Assembly: GCA_031289815.1 (NCBI GenBank)
Contig: JAITOS010000038.1
Location: 1 to 8,678, forward strand
Origin: Peptococcaceae bacterium
Lineage (GTDB): Bacteria > Bacillota > Desulfitobacteriia > Desulfitobacteriales > Desulfitobacteriaceae
Reading direction: 5' to 3'
DNA: 8,678 nt
How positions within the stretch are numbered: the stretch's first letter is position 1; each line of letters opens with the position of its first letter. Positions 5,972 to 8,678 of this stretch are shown here, piece after piece. The translations under genes and the position numbers were made by a program. The notes beneath the pieces are model-generated. The model did not search any database and was not told where the DNA came from. It saw nothing but the letters and a program-made list of their open reading frames with translations.

Positions 5972-7297
5972 TCATTTCGGCGGCTGTAATGCCAGCGGCT
6001 GTAATTTTACCAGGGTGGCATTCGCTTTTTTGGTTAATTGAATCAGCTCCGCGCCGTCGAGAGAGATATAATTCTCGTCGCCTTGCAGTTCGACCGCCGC
6101 CAGCTCGCCGTTCATAATGATCGAGGCGGTTTGATAATCATACACGACGACTTGCCCTTTCACACCAATGAGGACGCGCGTGTCCTCGTCAAAGGGCAGC
6201 GAGCCTTCCCATTCGGTGGTCAGGGAAGGCTGATCCGTCAATTCGACCAGGTCCGCCGCGGTTTTGATCCGGATCAGTTGATCCTTATCGACTTCGCCGA
6301 TATAGACCCTGCCCTCTCTGACGCCCAGGATTTTATCGTTATCATTCTTGGAGACGACATAACGCTTCGTTACGTCCACAGCGACGACCTGACTGCCCGT
6401 CCCGGTTTGGCTGTCAATATACAGGGTGGGGTTGCGGTCGGAAGCGGCCATATTGTCGATCGCTTCCCCGGCTCTGTTTAAGATGGCTTCTGATCCCATC
6501 ACGTTGATTTCCAGCAGCGTCTTCGCCGTTCCGCTGGTGACGGTAATATAGATCAGGTTGGTCGGGGTGGAGAAGACCATATTGGCGATTTTCCCGCCTG
6601 CCGGAAAATTGATGATCGTCTCTTTAAAGGTATCCTCCGGAGCGTCCGTCTCATTGCTGTTGGGCAGCTCCAGGGAATAAAGCTCCGTGATTTGCGGATT
6701 GACCGGCTTGGGGGGCGCCGCCGGGGGCGCTGCTTCGGGAATCTTCGGATCATCAGGCGTCGGCGTCGCCGTCGGGTCTTCCGGGTCACGATCCTTATCC
6801 GCAGCCGGATCAACGACCGCCGGGGCAGGGCTGGGCGGGGTGACCGGGGCAGCGGCAGGAGGAACGGCGGCCACAGCCGTTGGGGCGACAGCTGCGGCGA
6901 CGGTTACGGCGTTAGGGTTTTTCCTGGCGTAAAAATACAGCAGGGTATTGCGGTCGGGCAGCCATTGGTAGGCGATAATGCCCAACGCCCCGTCATTGGC
7001 GGCAGGTGATTTCTTCTCAAACACCACTTCGCCGCTGATCAGGTTGAAAACCTTCAGGGTGCCCTTCTCCATGTAAGCTAAGTAATCTTTGGCATAAGAT
7101 ATCTGGATATTTTCAAGGTCAACCGCCGGAATCTCCGCTTGGAGAGAAAGCGTGATCGGCCCGTTGTTTATCGGAGTTAAAAGTTTCATAACCTGGCGAT
7201 TTAACAGCGAGTACGCCCCGCCTTGGATGAGGAGCGAGATAACGGTCCAAATGAGCAGGACGCGCAATATCTTCTTACAACGCGATTTCTTCTTCAA
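5972..7297 (-). CDS. Membrane-anchored propeller-like protein with an Ala/Pro linker; function unknown
   Basis: I do not recognise a named family. The 441 residues begin with a strongly basic stretch (MKKKSRCKK) and one membrane helix (about 10-30), so the rest is outside the membrane. The body is a series of short beta-type segments like those of a TolB/YVTN-like propeller (for example DYLAYMEKGTLKVFNLISGE at 71-90 and QVVVYDYQTASIIMNGEL at 382-399). A low-complexity segment rich in Ala, Pro, Asp and Val (about 128-203) interrupts this between the strands TLLYFYARKN and ITELYSLEL, as if inserted in a loop of one blade. The C-terminus is also Pro-rich. No catalytic motif is apparent, so a binding or scaffold role is more likely than an enzymatic one. 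The start is TTG at 7295-7297, with AAAAGGAG ending 9 nt upstream. A promoter lies about 125 bp upstream, and the NAGPA-like gene follows. Confidence 0.82.
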   Translation of the reverse strand: MKKKSRCKKILRVLLIWTVISLLIQGGAYSLLNRQVMKLLTPINNGPITLSLQAEIPAVDLENIQISYAKDYLAYMEKGTLKVFNLISGEVVFEKKSPAANDGALGIIAYQWLPDRNTLLYFYARKNPNAVTVAAAVAPTAVAAVPPAAAPVTPPSPAPAVVDPAADKDRDPEDPTATPTPDDPKIPEAAPPAAPPKPVNPQITELYSLELPNSNETDAPEDTFKETIINFPAGGKIANMVFSTPTNLIYITVTSGTAKTLLEINVMGSEAILNRAGEAIDNMAASDRNPTLYIDSQTGTGSQVVAVDVTKRYVVSKNDNDKILGVREGRVYIGEVDKDQLIRIKTAADLVELTDQPSLTTEWEGSLPFDEDTRVLIGVKGQVVVYDYQTASIIMNGELAAVELQGDENYISLDGAELIQLTKKANATLVKLQPLALQPPK

Positions 7298-7354
7298 ATG
7301 CTATTTCTCCTTTTAGCGTGTACGGTCGCTAGTCTGCTACAGTATTGCGCCGCG

Positions 7355-7378
7355 CCTACCCAACCCCACAGACCCGCC
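7355..7378 (-). other. G-rich leader segment with possible two-tier G-quadruplex
   Basis: The minus-strand transcript ahead of the propeller-like gene has five closely spaced G runs in 24 nt, including GGG, GGGG and GGG, with loops of 1-5 nt. There are only three runs of three or more, so only a two-tier quadruplex is readily possible. It lies about 60 nt before the start codon. The structure is inferred, not demonstrated. Confidence 0.25.
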
Positions 7379-7402
7379 AGAATTTGACGACGGCTCGTGG
7401 AG

Positions 7403-7419
7403 GGGAATGCATTATTCCC
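7403..7419. promoter_or_regulatory. Operator-like palindrome at the propeller-gene transcription start
   Basis: GGGAAT-GCATT-ATTCCC is a 6-bp inverted repeat with a 5-bp centre. It lies immediately downstream of the -10 hexamer (7422-7427) and covers the expected +1. A repressor binding here would block initiation. In RNA it would make a small hairpin at the extreme 5' end. The arms are short, so confidence is limited. Confidence 0.4.
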
Positions 7420-7421
7420 TT

Positions 7422-7450
7422 ATTCTATATTATTTTCGTGTTATTTTCAA
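7422..7450 (-). promoter_or_regulatory. Sigma-A promoter for the propeller-like / NAGPA-like gene pair
   Basis: On the minus strand, -35 TTGAAA (7445-7450) and -10 TAGAAT (7422-7427) are 17 bp apart in an AT-rich stretch that contrasts with the GC-rich flanks. Initiation should be near 7415, giving a leader of roughly 118 nt before the TTG start. It is the only strong promoter in the 243-bp gene-free stretch 7298-7540. Confidence 0.75.
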
Positions 7451-7481
7451 AAAAATACTACCGACTTCTGATCGCAAAGTA

Positions 7482-7529
7482 CAAATCCGAACCTCTCGCC
7501 GATTAGCCCCGGCTCAATGTTCGGATTTG
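7482..7529. repeat. 48-nt symmetric structured inverted repeat
   Basis: CAAATCCGAAC (7482-7492) and GTTCGGATTTG (7519-7529) are perfect 11-bp inverted repeats. Inside, GCCG (7498-7501) and CGGC (7510-7513) also pair. The predicted fold is an 11-bp stem, a symmetric 5x5 internal loop, a 4-bp stem and an 8-nt loop. It begins 12 nt after the stop of the surface-protein gene. On the minus strand it lacks an adjacent U-tract; a run of seven T comes about 25 nt later (7450-7456), after a weak TACT/AGTA pairing. It may be part of an unusual 3' end structure for that mRNA, a regulatory RNA element or a protein site. Confidence 0.6.
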
Positions 7530-7540
7530 AATCTCAGCAA

Positions 7541-7996
7541 TTATTCTGCGTTCCCGCCTGTTTGGCGTCGCCATGAACACGTCGCGCGCTTTCTCTTGCC
7601 GCCGCAGAGCAACAGCAACGCAACGCTGCCGAACAGGAGACTCAGGGCGTTGAGATACCTGCTGATATAGCCGTTACCCCCCGTCTGCGGAAGATTTTCC
7701 AGCGGCGGGTATTCCATGTAAATCCACTCCCCCTTTTCTTCGTCATAATACCATTCTCCCAGCGAAACGCCGTCATTGTCACTCTCGATATAGACGCCGT
7801 CGTCGTCTGGCGCCAGCTCAGGACCCGGCACGTCCGGTACAGGCGGAAGCTCAGGATCGGTATCGCCCGGTTCAGCAGGTATTTCCGGCACATCGGGTAT
7901 CTCAGGCACATCCGGCGCTTCGGGTACATCCGGTACTTCAGGCACATCCGGTACTTCGGGTACCTCCGCCATCGTCCGGCGGGACAAGCCGCACAC
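7541..7996 (-). CDS. C-terminal part of a sortase-anchored surface protein (LPQTG), frame-shifted from its N-terminal part
   Basis: This segment carries the wall-spanning and anchoring end of a surface protein. After a proline-rich spacer of VPE/VPD triplets comes an acidic stretch with an unusual aromatic block (EWYYDEEKGEWIYMEYPP at 81-98). The sortase signal LPQTGG follows (102-107, nucleotides about 7676-7693), then a membrane helix (about 111-131) and a basic tail beginning GGKRKR. The tail runs 14 residues past KRKR, longer than usual. I found no ribosome binding site at the nominal GTG (7994-7996) or at the ATG of residue 9, so it is unlikely to be translated on its own. It should be read as the continuation of the 7938-8678 reading frame, displaced by one frame. 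The anchoring call is firm; the independent-gene status is not. Confidence 0.75.
   Translation of the reverse strand: MCGLSRRTMAEVPEVPDVPEVPDVPEAPDVPEIPDVPEIPAEPGDTDPELPPVPDVPGPELAPDDDGVYIESDNDGVSLGEWYYDEEKGEWIYMEYPPLENLPQTGGNGYISRYLNALSLLFGSVALLLLCGGKRKRATCSWRRQTGGNAE
7877..7963 (-). repeat. VPE/VPD tripeptide repeat region
   Basis: Twenty-nine residues are built from a three-residue period with Pro second and Glu or Asp third (VPE, VPD, APD, IPD). The DNA has 9-bp and 18-bp periodicity, always a multiple of three, so repeat slippage here would change length but not frame. Such stalks commonly lift surface domains off the wall. Confidence 0.85.
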
Positions 7997-8026
7997 TCCA
8001 CTTGGCGTACAGCGTGATATCCTGCG
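7938..8026 (-). other. Frameshift junction zone in the surface-protein gene
   Basis: The upstream frame stops at 7938-7940, and the downstream frame has a TAA at 8027-8029, so the change of frame must fall between them. Coding sense switches at about 7961-7970. Removing one G from the minus-strand GGCGGAGG would join PPDDG directly to EVPEVPD. A +1 insertion of a single base is thus the simplest explanation. Confidence 0.7.
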
Positions 8027-8678
8027 TTACGGTATCGTTGTCAAATTCCCAGAGAGTTACAAGCGTCTGCTCCTTATGCCAGCCCTCAAACACATAGCCT
8101 GCGCGGGTCGGCGGGGGCTCAGGTTCGCTTGCCCAGTCTCCGCTGGTGACAAACTGCGTAACACCGTATTGCGGAACGCCGCTCACATCATACATCAGGT
8201 CGAAGTCCACGCGGAATTCGCCCGCTAGATACGCCCATTGCGCCGTGTAACGCTGCTTGGTGGAGGGCGCCACGACGCCGGGATCTTCCGTAGGATAGAC
8301 AAAGTTAGCCGGAGGATCCGCCGGATTGGACGGCTGGTCGCTCAGCCAGCCCCGGAAGCTGTAGTACGTCGGGTCGGCGAGGGTCACGCTGTCACGGGGA
8401 AAGGTTAGCACCGTGTCGGGTGTGCCCGAAACCGGCGGGTTCGCGACGAGATACCACACGCCAGCCGTCCTTATGCTCTCAATGGAACCCGCCGGGATCG
8501 CGCTCGGAATCCATGCGCCGACGCCCGGATCAAACTTCGTCCAGTAGATTTCCACCGCGCCCGCGTTCGGGAAAGGGTCACGGGGATAACCGCGCACGTC
8601 AAGGCGGACAGCAGGGTCGTAATAGGGACCGGAGCCGTCGCGGTACAGCTCGTCCGACCGGGGGCTGGGGATGAAGCA
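7938..8678 (-). CDS. N-terminal/middle part of a surface protein with InlB-type B-repeats, 5' end outside the window, frame-shifted at its 3' end
   Basis: The frame is open from the right edge (8678) to a TGA at 7938-7940, so the GTG at 8595-8597 is an internal codon and the true start is outside the window. The 246 visible residues contain a clear Listeria-Bacteroides/InlB B-repeat at nucleotides 7998-8216: FDLMYDVSG, then RAGYVFEGW, LWEFDNDTVT and ITLYAKW. A diverged copy precedes it, with YSFRGW and RYTAQW (about 8232-8420). These repeats are extracellular beta-grasp-like modules in adhesins and other wall proteins of Gram-positive bacteria. After ITLYAKW the frame reads SVRLVPPDDGG and then degenerates into Arg/Thr/Ser/Cys before the stop, while the neighbouring frame continues as VPE repeats and an LPQTG anchor. 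The gene is therefore either broken by a +1 shift or carries a sequencing error. Confidence 0.8.
   Translation of the reverse strand, partial: CFIPSPRSDELYRDGSGPYYDPAVRLDVRGYPRDPFPNAGAVEIYWTKFDPGVGAWIPSAIPAGSIESIRTAGVWYLVANPPVSGTPDTVLTFPRDSVTLADPTYYSFRGWLSDQPSNPADPPANFVYPTEDPGVVAPSTKQRYTAQWAYLAGEFRVDFDLMYDVSGVPQYGVTQFVTSGDWASEPEPPPTRAGYVFEGWHKEQTLVTLWEFDNDTVTQDITLYAKWSVRLVPPDDGGGTRSTGCA

Noticed and set aside
6687..7009. Gly/Ala- and Arg-rich open frames opposite the Ala/Pro linker
   Set aside because: They are the complement of the low-complexity proline/alanine codons of the propeller-like gene and have no ribosome binding site that I could see.
7465..7530. tRNA-like words (GGTTCGGATTTG resembling a T-arm, AGTCGGTAG resembling a D-arm)
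   Set aside because: They occur in the wrong order, with no acceptor stem, anticodon arm or CCA context; the 11-bp inverted repeat explains the first word.
7877..7963. Short-period repeats that might suggest a CRISPR array
   Set aside because: The period is 9/18 bp with no spacers, and it translates as VPE/VPD stalk repeats in frame with the LPQTG anchor.
7938..8026. Programmed ribosomal frameshifting to join the two surface-protein frames
   Set aside because: I see no slippery heptamer, no RF2-like stop context and no internal Shine-Dalgarno at the junction; mutation or sequence error is simpler.

Overview
The window looks like chromosomal DNA of a Gram-positive (Bacillota, probably Clostridia-like) bacterium. 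The pointers are a C-terminal LPQTG sortase signal, an InlB-type B-repeat surface protein, a YyxA/HtrA-style protease with a cytoplasmic N-terminal tail, a 5TMR-LYT sensor module, strong AGGAGG-type ribosome binding sites and sigma-A promoters with 17-bp spacers. The genus cannot be fixed from the sequence. Four of the six complete genes start with GTG or TTG.

Layout. One gene, an HtrA-family serine protease (101-1363), is on the plus strand. Everything else is on the minus strand and is read from right to left. It begins with a sortase-anchored surface protein that runs in from beyond the right edge and is split by a frameshift (7541-8678). Next come a membrane-anchored propeller-like protein (5972-7297) and a phosphodiester-glycosidase-family protein (4890-5870), which probably share a transcript. 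Then follow a small protein with a degenerate metallopeptidase motif (4249-4773), an IMP dehydrogenase (2535-4031) and a membrane diguanylate cyclase (1373-2461). The cyclase and htrA converge tail to tail with 9 bp between stop codons.

Regulation. Three minus-strand promoters are clear, each with two near-consensus hexamers 17 bp apart: ahead of the propeller gene (7422-7450), the small protein (4836-4864) and guaB (4158-4186). The guaB and propeller-gene leaders are each about 120 nt and contain inverted repeats. The guaB start is an overlapping ATGTG in which a 21-codon out-of-frame ORF competes with the GTG of guaB. There is no gene-free stretch above 300 bases; the longest (7298-7540) holds a 48-nt structured inverted repeat, a promoter and an operator-like palindrome.

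How the genes may work together. The propeller protein and the phosphodiester glycosidase both have one N-terminal membrane anchor and an extracytoplasmic body, so a shared role at the cell envelope is likely, though the substrate is unknown. IMP dehydrogenase commits IMP to guanine nucleotide synthesis, and the cyclase behind it consumes GTP, so their co-orientation may be functional or accidental. I do not see a convincing new multi-gene defence or mobile system. The most unusual items are the Tritrichomonas-type IMPDH with its odd start region, the propeller/NAGPA pair, the broken HExxH protein, the symmetric 48-nt hairpin and the frameshifted surface protein.
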